Assembly: GCA_009676745.1 (NCBI GenBank)
Contig: CP046062.1
Coordinates: 397,001 to 461,000 of the forward strand
From: Leuconostoc mesenteroides subsp. mesenteroides
GTDB taxonomy: Bacteria; Bacillota; Bacilli; Lactobacillales; Lactobacillaceae
Reading direction: 5' to 3'
Length of the DNA: 64,000 nt
Below, one piece after another: positions 14,596 to 22,585 of the stretch. A program made the position numbers and the translations under genes. How positions within the stretch are numbered: the first letter of the stretch is position 1; every line of letters starts with the position of its first letter. Below the pieces are notes generated by a model that did not search any database, was not told the origin of the DNA, and saw only the letters and a program-made list of their open reading frames with translations.

Positions 14596-16185
14596 ATGTT
14601 TTTAGAAGAACTCCAAGCTAACAATCAATACCCCATAGTTTTTATAGGTTCGGGAATTACAAAAAGATACTTTTATAATGCACCTGATTGGGAACAACTT
14701 TTAAAAACTTTATGGAATGAGGTAAACGATCCAAATTCATTTTATTCTGCTTTCCATACAACAACATCAATGTCTGATTTTGAAGCATACCTAAGTATAG
14801 CTGACCAATTAGACTCTGATTATACAACGGCTTTTTACAATCAAAAAATTAGAATTCCAAATTTAACTCTGGCTGAGGCACATGAACATAAAATATCTCC
14901 TTTAAGAGCTAAAATTTGCTCTATCTTCTCTAGCTTAACAATTAAGCCTGATATGGAAGAAGAAGTCAAAGAGTTTACTGCAATGTTGAATAAAGCACGA
15001 ATGATTGTCACTACAAACTACGATACTTTCATCGAACAACAGTTAAACTATAAAATTACTACAAGAGTTGGAAGCAAAGGCTTATTTGAGCAATCTACAG
15101 AATTTGGTGAATTGTTTAAATTACATGGTACCATTTTGGATCCTAACTCAATAGCAATTTCAAGCACTGATTACCAAAACATAGATGAAACGTCAACTTT
15201 GGTAAACGCTAAAATATTATCTACATTAACCGAGTCCCCTATCATATTTTTTGGTTACTCTATAACAGACGAAAACATTCGCAAACTGCTTCAGGATTTT
15301 TCAAAGAATTTAGATATGCCAGTTGAACAGGCCTCTGAACGAATAGCAGTAGTTGAGTATCATAAAGGTAAGCAAGATATAACTGAAATAATTAGCGAAT
15401 TAAATGACAACGTTCACTACACAAATATCAGTACCGATAATTATGTAAACATATACAAAACCATTTCACAAATTAATCAAGGTGTTACACCAAATGAAAT
15501 TTCAAAATATCAATCTGCATTTAGAAAAATAATTGAGGTTAAAGGCCACTCTGCTGAGCTAGATACAGTTCTCACATCATTTATAGATTTGGACAATGTT
15601 GACGCAGATCTCAAAAACAAAAAATTAGTTATCGCTTTTGGGGATGAACGCTTTGTTTACAAAACTCCAGACTACATTGACTATATTCAGGCATATTTTC
15701 ACCCTACAACTGAATTTCCAGTAGAAATCGCCCTTAACTACATTAGAAGATATTCTTCGCAGTCAACATTACCTGTCACAAAATTTATTCGAACAGCTAA
15801 TGGCGGTTTTGATAAATCACTAGTACGAAAATTACCCGCTCTCGCACAAAAAATAAACAAGAGGAACAACAAGTTTAACTCTCTAAAAACTATTACTACA
15901 AGCATTAACACACTAGCAAGGGATGCTGAAAGCATACTTGATAATATGCATTTCAAATCACCTTTGAAAGTATTTAATGATAACGAATCAAAGGTAAACG
16001 AAAATAATAAAATTCGTTACATCACCGTCAATATTGAACAATATAATTCTAACGATCTTGCAATTTTTACGGATTACTTAATCAACAACATTTCACCAAA
16101 AATACTAGAAAACACAGATTTCAGAAAGTACTTTGCTAGTTATGCATTTACTTTAGATCCTGACACTTTAGATTTAAAAATTTAG
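14596..16185 (+). CDS. SIR2-like domain protein, probable NAD-depleting phage-defence effector
   Basis: A 529-residue protein with an N-terminal SIR2 fold. Residues 13-24 read PIVFIGSGITKR (nucleotide-binding GSG at 18-20), ARMIVTTNYDTFIE gives TTNYD at 139-143, FKLHGT supplies the catalytic-type His177, and IIFFGYSITDENIRKLLQDF is at 216-235. These are the marks of SIR2_2/defence SIR2 domains, as in ThsA and DSR proteins, which cleave NAD+ when phage infection is sensed. The C-terminal 250 residues show no SLOG or TIR signature I can read; they presumably sense a trigger. It has its own AGGAG site and is the last gene of the block bracketed by the two GTAAC-rich repeats. NADase activity is inferred from the family. 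Confidence 0.78.
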   Translation: MFLEELQANNQYPIVFIGSGITKRYFYNAPDWEQLLKTLWNEVNDPNSFYSAFHTTTSMSDFEAYLSIADQLDSDYTTAFYNQKIRIPNLTLAEAHEHKISPLRAKICSIFSSLTIKPDMEEEVKEFTAMLNKARMIVTTNYDTFIEQQLNYKITTRVGSKGLFEQSTEFGELFKLHGTILDPNSIAISSTDYQNIDETSTLVNAKILSTLTESPIIFFGYSITDENIRKLLQDFSKNLDMPVEQASERIAVVEYHKGKQDITEIISELNDNVHYTNISTDNYVNIYKTISQINQGVTPNEISKYQSAFRKIIEVKGHSAELDTVLTSFIDLDNVDADLKNKKLVIAFGDERFVYKTPDYIDYIQAYFHPTTEFPVEIALNYIRRYSSQSTLPVTKFIRTANGGFDKSLVRKLPALAQKINKRNNKFNSLKTITTSINTLARDAESILDNMHFKSPLKVFNDNESKVNENNKIRYITVNIEQYNSNDLAIFTDYLINNISPKILENTDFRKYFASYAFTLDPDTLDLKI

Positions 16186-16382
16186 ATACAAAAAAACTCC
16201 CCTGTATGGTGGAGTCCATTAGGAGAGCATTTCATAGGCAAGATAAGACAATCATTGCGACAAGCAAGTGTTTTTATCTTGACACCATTATACCTTACTT
16301 AAAAAATTATTGACATATCTAATTTCAGCTCTAGAAAAAAGCAACGCTAAATATAACCTTTTTTTGTGACCTTGTGACCATT

Positions 16383-16675
16383 AAAATGTAACCTTTTTTG
16401 TAACAAGGTTACACGCTGTGACAACGTTTGTAACGCCTTGCGTAACCATTTATAGCAACGATTAAACGCCTATAAATTTAGGTATTTGTTAGTATTTACA
16501 TGCTAGAAAATGCTGGCATTCACACTGGAAAATACTGGAGTTGCATTTTGGAAAATGTTGGAGTTACATGCTAACATTTTTGTAACCCTGCACACTAACA
16601 TTTACTAACAAATTTGTGACCTTTTACTTACCTTGTTGAACATTAAATTGTTGTATTTCATCCCCTTAAATTAAA
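16383..16675. repeat. GTAAC/GTTAC-rich non-coding repeat, copy B
   Basis: Shares with copy A the series ACCTTTTTTGTAACAAGGTT, GCTGTGACAACGTTTGTAAC, CATTTATAGCAACGATTAAA and CTGGAAAATACTGGAGTTGC. It adds a second tandem unit of about 22 bases (TTGGAAAATGTTGGAGTTAC) and further TTTGTGACC boxes. It ends TTTCATCCCCTTAAATTA, close to the end of copy A. Confidence 0.7.
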
Positions 16676-16690
16676 CAACCGTATAAACCA

Positions 16691-16727
16691 AAAAGGCACG
16701 AACTTATACTATCTAGTCCGTGTCTTT
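16691..16727. terminator. terminator-like hairpin
   Basis: AAAAGGCACG and CGTGTCTTTT pair with one G-U, with CTATCTAG in the loop. It occupies the same place relative to repeat B as the 10591 terminator does to repeat A. Confidence 0.5.
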
Positions 16728-16995
16728 TGTTATGTATTTTATTAAGCTTTGAGAGCCGTTCTCAGCGTTTAATGTCTGTCTGGTATAAATACACTCATCA
16801 ATATATTAAACGCAAATTCACACGTTATCTAGCTTATTTTGAAACAAATACACAAGCTCTATCTTGCTTACTGATACGGGGATGGAACACAATAAATGAT
16901 TTATTGATATTTGTTTAAAGTTAAACAACTACTTCCATTTTTATATTTATTAGCATTACACTTATGACTTATAACAAATCAGAAAAAGGTTTCAA

Positions 16996-17402
16996 ATGCT
17001 TCCATCCATAAAACAATACAAAGCAATAATACTATACGTACTTTTCGGAGTTCTAACGACAATCATTAACCTAGTTTCATATACGGGGATGTACAGCTTT
17101 CCGTTATCCTATCGTGGTTAATAACTGTCCTGTCTGCTTATTTAACGAATAGAAAATGGGTCTTTAACTCTAAGGCAACCACCACAGCAGAAATGCTACA
17201 TGAATTATTTGCTTTTTTGTCATCTAGATTACTAACCCTAATACTCGAAATGGCTATTATATGGTTTGGTGTTCAACTACTTAAACAAAATCCTTTAGTT
17301 TGGAAACTGATTGATAATGTCGTAGTTGTTATATTCAATTACATCATCAGTAAATTGTTCGTATTCAAAGATAGGCCTACAAATATCGAAGAAACGGTAT
17401 GA
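16996..17402 (+). pseudogene. GtrA family membrane protein, frameshifted
   Basis: The first frame from ATG 16996 reads MLPSIKQYKAIILYVLFGVL then TTIINLVSYTGMYS and ends at TAA near 17119. The second frame has LSWLITVLSAYLTNRKWVFN from about 17115, then two hydrophobic helices and NYIISKLFVFKDRPTNIEET to 17402. Together they match the GtrA family (about 140 residues, four helices, TNRKWVF signature), with a small internal loss of roughly eight codons plus the frameshift. GtrA proteins act in flipping or transfer of polyprenyl-linked sugars for wall or O-antigen glycosylation and are frequent on temperate phages. Confidence 0.8.
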
Positions 17403-17935
17403 TAAATACTTTACACCCCCGCCCCTTGTTACCAGATTAAAGAGCGCACACATATCGTCATCTTACAAAAATGTTGAATTTTGAAAACTTTTTCATAGGG
17501 GGGATATGCCATAAACATTGATATAACAGCGTTTATAAATTCTACTATAAAGCACAAGAATGCCTTTATATCAACGTTTATAGCTTGCCTGTTTCTAAAA
17601 CGGGGACAGTTTAGCACTACAGCCACATGGCTTTAAGGCACTTTACACCAAAATTACCGTAAAAAGTACCCCTTATTCCTACCCTACTTTTACAACTATA
17701 TGTGCCATTTCCAAAACAAAAAGTTACATCAAAATCAACAACTTAGTGGTATGTTTGTGCTACCCCTAAACGCCTATTTTGGGTTAGAAATGCCTTTATA
17801 TCAGCATTCAATATTCAAAAATGACCCTATAAAAAGTTTTGATTTCTGCATTTGCCAAAAACGAGTACGCCACCTTGTGACGCTCCCTCCTAGTACATAG
17901 GAGCGGGGGTGTTTTTTATTGCAAACAAAAAAGCA
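17403..17935. other. 533-bp non-coding stretch with short repeated motifs
   Basis: No credible gene. The 15-mer AATGCCTTTATATCA occurs at 17559-17573 and 17789-17803, and an inverse relative (TTGATATAACAGCGTTTATA) lies at 17517-17536. The motif also appears with one change at 51571. A hairpin terminator closes the stretch. Its place next to phage-like regulators suggests a remnant phage control or packaging region, but nothing decisive is visible. Confidence 0.45.
17881..17918 (+). terminator. Rho-independent terminator
   Basis: CGCTCC...GGAGCG with inner CTCCTA/TAGGAG pairing options, followed by GGGGGTGTTTTTTATT. The T-run direction fits plus-strand transcripts coming from the GtrA side. 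Confidence 0.65.
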
Positions 17936-18253
17936 CTACATTGGTAATGCTTGCTGTCTCAGTTTAATAAACTCATCTCCATGTATCATGATCACATGTA
18001 ATAATCTTTTGAAGTCATTGCGCCATGTTCTCAAACTTGAATGACTTTTACCGGATTCATTGCAAACTTCATCCCATGTAATAAACTTATCACTGTAATA
18101 CTTGGTAATCGCCTGTTTATGTTCTGGTTTAATCACTGATAAGCAAAATGTTATATCAGCAATGTGCTGTTTGGATTGTGGATTGATTTCTTGCATGAGC
18201 TTCAATCGACCAGAGAAGTAATCTCTCAACATCTTGTCCGTACTATCTGCCAT
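17936..18253 (-). CDS. phage-type transcriptional regulator, ArpU/RinA/DUF722-like (105 aa)
   Basis: The start at 18253 is chosen because AGGAGG lies seven bases upstream; the longer frame to 18319 has no site. The product starts MADSTDKMLRDYFSGRLKLM and its C-terminal half (FITWDEVCNESGKSHSSLRT then WRNDFKRLLHVIMIHGDEF) reads as a sigma-70 region 4-like helix-turn-helix. This is the size and layout of the late-gene regulators (ArpU, RinA, DUF722) placed before the terminase genes in phages of low-GC Gram-positives. Terminase and structural genes are missing downstream, so it is probably a prophage remnant. Family is by pattern, not by search. Confidence 0.6.
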   Translation of the reverse strand: MADSTDKMLRDYFSGRLKLMQEINPQSKQHIADITFCLSVIKPEHKQAITKYYSDKFITWDEVCNESGKSHSSLRTWRNDFKRLLHVIMIHGDEFIKLRQQALPM

Positions 18254-18328
18254 TATATTGCCTCCTGTGTCGTTATAACATTCTGCGATAGCAATTCCCT
18301 TGTCGTTCGCAACGACCACGAAACTATT

Positions 18329-18589
18329 CTATGCGTATAAACGTTGTTTTGGGCGTTCTATCTTGCTGACTAAGGCGTTTAATTCTTTGTTTAAAGCCAT
18401 AATGTAACCCGTAGGAGCAACAACATTGTAAAACTCTGTAAACGGCTTAATCTCTTGAACAAATACCGTGTTCTCATGCCTGTACTGATTGGAACGTTCT
18501 GAGTCCTGTTCTATTAACTCACATTCTAAATCTGTCATCCCCGAAAAATAGCGTTTGAGTATTGTTCTATTTATCCATGTGGTCGCCAT
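18329..18589 (-). CDS. small phage-like protein of unknown function (86 aa)
   Basis: ATG 18589 has AGGAG five bases upstream. It starts MATTWINRTILKRYFSGMTD and continues LECELIEQDSERSNQYRHEN. The ILKRYFSG segment resembles MLRDYFSG at the start of the next gene, so both may share a short N-terminal motif or ancestry. The C-terminal part (NKELNALVSKIERPKQRLY) is helical. It lies 76 bases upstream of the ArpU/RinA-like gene in the same orientation and is likely cotranscribed with it. Confidence 0.55.
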   Translation of the reverse strand: MATTWINRTILKRYFSGMTDLECELIEQDSERSNQYRHENTVFVQEIKPFTEFYNVVAPTGYIMALNKELNALVSKIERPKQRLYA

Positions 18590-18886
18590 ATACGCTCCTA
18601 TTTATCTTTTATGTATATATGCAATTATAACAACTATTTATGCGTATATTAAATATAAATATGCAATTAATAGGATAATATGCTTTTATGTACTGTTTTT
18701 GTACCATTTCTCCAAATAAAAAACGGCTTAAATGCCGTTACACTGCCTTACTAGCTCGATTTAATTTTGTACCTAAAAAAGTACCTTTTTGTGTGAAATG
18801 CTATGAAATACAGTACAACGTTTTTCATAAGAAAAGGCGTTACACCAAGGTTTTTGAGACCTTATGCAACGCCATGAAATGCTAAA
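18590..18886. other. promoter and boundary region between phage-like genes and tRNA-Ser
   Basis: Two copies of ATATGCAATTA (18624-18660 area) and TTTATGCGTATATT lie just upstream of the 18589 start and may be regulator sites. At 18836-18875 GGCGTT and AACGCC flank AAGGT/ACCTT to form an imperfect hairpin immediately beyond the 3' end of the tRNA. It could be a terminator or the core of an old attachment site. No integrase is present. Confidence 0.4.
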
Positions 18887-18974
18887 TGGAGAAGAAGGGA
18901 TTCGAACCCTCGCACGCTTTAACACGTCTACACCCTTAGCAAGGGCGCCTCTTCAGCCGCTTGAGTACTTCTCC
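18887..18974 (-). tRNA. tRNA-Ser(GCT)
   Basis: On the minus strand acceptor GGAGAAG pairs with CTTCTCC. The anticodon arm is CGCCC-TTGCTAA-GGGTG with anticodon GCT, and the long variable arm is typical of serine tRNAs. The T-loop is TTCGAAT. CCA is not encoded. Two details differ from the usual tRNA-Ser(GCT): the base after the acceptor stem is A rather than G, and the last T-stem pair is G-T. The 3' end faces the phage-like remnant, as expected if a mobile element integrated there. Confidence 0.9.
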
Positions 18975-19203
18975 ATAACAATAACTAATATACCAGAATT
19001 TAGAACAGATAGCAATACCCAAAACCCTATCAACACTGCTTTTTGTGCCCAATACACATTTCATGAGCAAACACTCATATAAATGCCATGATTATCGCAT
19101 TTCATTATCATGCCTTTTCATGAAAAATTGTTTTAATTGCTATTCAAGCAAGTTTAGACATTATCTATTTGGAGATACCTGTTCATCCATTACACATACA
19201 TTG
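18975..19203. other. intergenic spacer between tRNA-Ser and the ABC-F gene
   Basis: About 230 bases upstream of tRNA-Ser and downstream of the ABC-F stop. No gene, clear terminator or repeat is recognised. It must hold the tRNA promoter on the minus strand. Confidence 0.3.
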
Positions 19204-20760
19204 TTATTCCGCTTCTTCTTTATAGCTTAATGCGGCAACGTTTAATTCCTTATCTCCTAGTCCCTTTGTAAAACTAGTTTCGTGGGAAACAATAATCACA
19301 TTCCCTGGGAACTTATCGATAGCTGCACGCAAAGCATTTTTTGTGCCTTCATCTAAGTGGTTTGTCGGTTCATCTAAAATCAAGAAATTACTTGGTTTCA
19401 TTTCCATAATGGCCAACTTAACTTTAGTCTGTTCCCCACCAGAAAGCTGTTTCATTGGTTTTTGCGCATTTTCAGCGTTAATACCAGCAGCAGCTAACCG
19501 GGTGCGCAAAGCTTTCGGCTCTAATTTTGGGAAACGGTCTTGCATTTCTTGCAGTGGTGTTTTTTGATCATCATCCCATTCCAAATCTTGATCAAAGTAA
19601 TTCACAACTGCTGATGGTGAAAACTCTGCCTCACCACCAAGTGCTGGAATAACACCCAAAACAGATTTAATTAGTGTTGACTTACCAGCACCGTTGAAAC
19701 CTTTGAAGACAACCTTTTGACCAGATGTCATCGAAAAGGTCACCGGCTCCAAAACAGGTGTTACATAACCAACAGACAGTTCATTTACTGTTAGTGCGTT
19801 TGCAGACTGAGAGTTAACATAGGGAAAATTAAACTTAGCTTGCAAAACTTCTGACGGTGGATCAACTCGATCCATTCTTGCCAACATTTTTTCACGTGAC
19901 TTGGCTTGTTTTGATGTTGAAGCACGCGCCTTGTTTTTGGCGATGAATTTTTGCGCTTTCTCAATTTCACCTTGTTGCTTTTCATATTGACGTAACTGTT
20001 GCTCAGCTCGCTCGTCTTTCTGACGCATTGCCTTTTTAAACGAGCCACGAAACTTAGTAATCTTACCAAACGATAGATCAATTATTGCATTGGTTACCTT
20101 ATCCAAGAAGTCAAAATCATGGGAAATAATCATCGCTGACCCTTCAAAAGACTGTAAGAAATCCTCAAGCCATTCAATATGCGCCACATCTAAATAGTTT
20201 GTTGGTTCATCTAAGATAATAACGTCGTCATTTTCTAACAATAACTTAGCCAAAATGACTTTGGCACGTTGCCCACCAGACATTGATTCTAGTGCACGAG
20301 TACGCCCAATCGCTTCCAATCCCAATCCAGAAATCACGCGCTCAATTTTGGTATCCACGTCATAAAATCCAGCAGCGTCTAGTTCTTCTTGCATACGTCC
20401 GGCGCGTTCCAACAATTTGTCAGATAGACTCTCTGCATATTCATTGTAGAGTTCCGTAATACGGTCTTGTTTGTCATACAAATCTTGATAAGCAGTGTGC
20501 AAGAAATCAACCAGTGTCATTCCTTCAGGAATCTCTGCATACTGGTCTAGATAGCCAACCTTTAAGCCTTTTTGCCATTCGATTTTACCAGAGAGTGGTA
20601 GTTCTTGCCCAGTAATGATTTTGATAAGTGTTGACTTACCAGCACCATTTTGGCCAACAATGCCCATGTGTTCTCCAGCCTGTAATTCAAATGCTGCATC
20701 TTCATATAAAGTTTTTTCTGCGTAGGCCATTGACAGGCCTGAAATTTCTAATAATGCCAT
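19204..20760 (-). CDS. ABC-F family ATPase
   Basis: A 518-residue cytosolic protein with two ABC ATPase domains and no membrane part, as in ABC-F translation factors. Domain 1 has Walker A GQNGAGKS near 36-43, signature MSGGQ near 160 and Walker B VIILDEPTNYLD. A charged inter-domain linker follows (residues about 240-310, RAEQQLRQYEKQQGEIEKAQ). Domain 2 has GFNGAGKS near 355, LSGGEQ and FLILDEPTNHLD. The family binds the ribosomal E site, either to regulate elongation or to protect against antibiotics. The short linker and lack of long extensions favour a housekeeping YkpA/YbiT-like role over resistance, but this cannot be settled from sequence alone. Confidence 0.85.
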   Translation of the reverse strand: MALLEISGLSMAYAEKTLYEDAAFELQAGEHMGIVGQNGAGKSTLIKIITGQELPLSGKIEWQKGLKVGYLDQYAEIPEGMTLVDFLHTAYQDLYDKQDRITELYNEYAESLSDKLLERAGRMQEELDAAGFYDVDTKIERVISGLGLEAIGRTRALESMSGGQRAKVILAKLLLENDDVIILDEPTNYLDVAHIEWLEDFLQSFEGSAMIISHDFDFLDKVTNAIIDLSFGKITKFRGSFKKAMRQKDERAEQQLRQYEKQQGEIEKAQKFIAKNKARASTSKQAKSREKMLARMDRVDPPSEVLQAKFNFPYVNSQSANALTVNELSVGYVTPVLEPVTFSMTSGQKVVFKGFNGAGKSTLIKSVLGVIPALGGEAEFSPSAVVNYFDQDLEWDDDQKTPLQEMQDRFPKLEPKALRTRLAAAGINAENAQKPMKQLSGGEQTKVKLAIMEMKPSNFLILDEPTNHLDEGTKNALRAAIDKFPGNVIIVSHETSFTKGLGDKELNVAALSYKEEAE

Positions 20761-20938
20761 AACTATAAGTCTACCATACTTTCAAGTAACATTGAGTATG
20801 TATGAGTTTTTTTTTTTAATAATTGCTTTGGAATATTTTATTTTATCTTTCTAATTCAATAATTTTGTGAACAGTCGGAACCAAACTCACCGGCTATTAT
20901 TTATACTAACTTAACTCGCCAACAAGATATGAAACTGG

Positions 20939-20966
20939 TTGAAAAAAACAGAAAATCCGCTATACT
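20939..20966 (+). promoter_or_regulatory. promoter of the VOC gene
   Basis: TTGAAA (20939-20944), 16 bases, TATACT (20961-20966). The predicted start of transcription, about seven bases on, is only two or three bases before ATG 20976, so the message should be leaderless or nearly so. Confidence 0.7.
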
Positions 20967-20975
20967 ATAGTTATT

Positions 20976-21308
20976 ATGAAACCACGTAAACTAAACATTA
21001 AAACTATTCCATCTGCTGACATTAACCGTGCTTATCGTTTTTGGCGTGATGTATTTGATTTGCCACAATCTGGTCACCAAAGTGGTCGTCACCTTGTAAT
21101 TGATGGTGAAGATATTGTGTTTGTCATCGGCAAGCCAACGAACCGCTTAGAGATGCTCGTTCGTGATCACCAAGCTGATTTGGTGAAACATTTACGTAAC
21201 AACTTCATTCCTATTATTGGCGAACCAGAAAAAAGATTTGGAAACAAGGTTGCCTTATCCATACATGATTCCGAAGGCAATTTGATTGTTTTAGAGGCCA
21301 ATGCTTAA
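20976..21308 (+). CDS. VOC (glyoxalase/bleomycin resistance) superfamily protein
   Basis: A 110-residue single VOC module. It begins with KIDLxxxP-like TIPSADINRAYRFWRDVFDL, the usual first beta-alpha unit, and ends IHDSEGNLIVLEANA, the usual last strand in which Glu107 would be a metal ligand. VOC proteins form paired modules that bind metals and act as lyases, isomerases or drug-binding proteins; the substrate here is unknown. No Shine-Dalgarno site precedes the ATG, in keeping with a promoter placed only ten bases upstream. It is convergent with adhP and shares a terminator with it. Confidence 0.8.
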   Translation: MKPRKLNIKTIPSADINRAYRFWRDVFDLPQSGHQSGRHLVIDGEDIVFVIGKPTNRLEMLVRDHQADLVKHLRNNFIPIIGEPEKRFGNKVALSIHDSEGNLIVLEANA

Positions 21309-21316
21309 GATGAAAT

Positions 21317-21359
21317 TAAAAGAGCGTAGACAACTGTTATAAGTTGTCTACGCTTTTTT
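21317..21359. terminator. bidirectional terminator
   Basis: AGCGTAGACAACT and AGTTGTCTACGCT form a perfect 13-bp stem with a six-base loop, AAAA on the left and a TTTTTT run on the right. It serves the convergent VOC and adhP genes. Confidence 0.9.
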
Positions 21360-21363
21360 GATG

Positions 21364-22416
21364 TTAAAGTGTTGTAAAATCAATGACCTTACGACCAGTA
21401 ATTGAACCGGCCTTCATTTCATCAATAATTTCATTTATGTCTTGGAAAGCAACTTTCTCAACAATTGGCTTAACCTTGCCTTCAGCACCAAATTGGAAAG
21501 CTTCCTTTAGGTCTGCACGTGTTCCAACCAATGAACCACGAACTTCAATACCATCAAGGACTGTTTTAGCAATGTTCAAGGCCATATCACCTTGTGGCAA
21601 AGCAACAGCTACAAGCTTACCCATTGGACGAAGAACATTCACAGCCTGGGAGAATGCAGCATCGTTAACGGCTGTCACTTGGGCATTGTGAACGCCGCCA
21701 GTTAACTCATTAACCTTAGCTACAACATCTTCCTTCTTACGGTTAACTAGTACTTCTGCTCCGTTAGCTTTGGCGGCTGCTAACTTATCATCGTTTCCAT
21801 CAATAACTGCAACGTGAGCACCAAAAACACTGTGGGCATATTGAACAGCTAAATTACCTAGACCACCAGCACCGTGAACAGATACCCATTCACCGGGCTT
21901 AGTTTCACCGACTTTCAAAGCCTTGTACATTGTAACACCAGCACAAGTAATTGATGTCGCTTCAACAGGATCTAAGCCTTCTGGTACCTTAACCGCATAC
22001 TTAGCATTTACAACAACTTGTTGTGACATTGCACCATCAATTGTGTAACCTGAATTACGCACCTTACGGCAAAATGTTTCGTTGCCTGATACACAATAAT
22101 CACAAACGCCACAGGCATCATAGAACCAAGCAATTGAAACGCGATCACCAACTTTAAGGTAATCACTAGCACCTTCGCCTAATTTAGACACACGTCCAAC
22201 GCCTTCATGTCCAATTACTCGACTAAAATTACCGTTACGTTCTCCGATTTTGTTAGGGTCACCGAAATCACCGTTTGCACAGTGCAAATCAGTGTGACAA
22301 AGGCCAACATATTCAACATCAACCAATGCATCTCCAAATGCTAACGCACGTGGCTGCCAATCCTCGATTAAATCAACATAACCATCATTTATGTTACGAA
22401 CAACTGCTGCTTTCAT
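21364..22416 (-). CDS. adhP: zinc-dependent alcohol dehydrogenase, AdhP type
   Basis: A 350-residue medium-chain dehydrogenase. Catalytic zinc ligands are in GLCHTDLH (about residues 38-45) and GHEGVG (about 68-73). The structural zinc loop [17 protein letters not shown] has four cysteines at about 100-116. The NAD(P)-binding [13 protein letters not shown] follows near 178. It reduces acetaldehyde to ethanol (or the reverse). In heterofermenters this step regenerates NAD+ after the phosphoketolase pathway, consistent with xpk at the right end of the window. Monocistronic, with an AAAGAGG site before the ATG. Confidence 0.92.
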   Translation of the reverse strand: MKAAVVRNINDGYVDLIEDWQPRALAFGDALVDVEYVGLCHTDLHCANGDFGDPNKIGERNGNFSRVIGHEGVGRVSKLGEGASDYLKVGDRVSIAWFYDACGVCDYCVSGNETFCRKVRNSGYTIDGAMSQQVVVNAKYAVKVPEGLDPVEATSITCAGVTMYKALKVGETKPGEWVSVHGAGGLGNLAVQYAHSVFGAHVAVIDGNDDKLAAAKANGAEVLVNRKKEDVVAKVNELTGGVHNAQVTAVNDAAFSQAVNVLRPMGKLVAVALPQGDMALNIAKTVLDGIEVRGSLVGTRADLKEAFQFGAEGKVKPIVEKVAFQDINEIIDEMKAGSITGRKVIDFTTL

Positions 22417-22535
22417 TTTTAACCTCTTTCTTGTATGTGAACTTATTTACAATTAATTTTAACGTTTTTTTGCGTATTTGTAAAGCATTATTTACTACAT
22501 AACTGATGTTATTAGTGACTTGTTTCACATAAATA

Positions 22536-22570
22536 ACCAAAAGAAAAAGAACATTGTTACTAAATGTTCT
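22536..22570 (-). terminator. Rho-independent terminator of the MFS gene
   Basis: AGAACATT (22548-22555) and AATGTTCT (22563-22570) form a perfect 8-bp stem. In minus-strand reading it is followed by TTTTTCTTTT, 16 bases after the MFS stop. Confidence 0.8.
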
Positions 22571-22585
22571 CCTTAATTTTTTGGA

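Larger units (their letters stand above)
16186..16995. other. 810-bp non-coding interval holding repeat copy B
   Basis: Directly after the SIR2 stop, ACTCC...GGAGT (16197-16215) forms a small hairpin without a good T-run. GTAAC-rich repeat copy B follows, then a terminator-like hairpin and an AT-rich block like that before the endonuclease gene. Short open frames here have no start sites. No integrase or other gene is visible. Confidence 0.5.

Noticed and set aside
16727..16918. Open frame of 63 codons after repeat B
   Set aside because: No ribosome binding site and no plausible protein features. The same interval before the endonuclease gene has no equivalent frame.
17700..17900. Open frame of 66 codons in the phage-like non-coding stretch
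   Set aside because: It spans the repeated TTTATATCA motif and runs into the terminator. No start site and no recognisable sequence.
3038..18974. Complete prophage
   Set aside because: Only a repressor, immA, accessory genes and two late-regulator-like genes are present. Integrase, replication, terminase, capsid, tail and lysis genes are absent, and gene orientation does not fit one intact phage.
18864..19230. Two overlapping plus-strand frames over and beyond tRNA-Ser
   Set aside because: They are antisense to the tRNA and lack start sites; the apparent coding is accidental.
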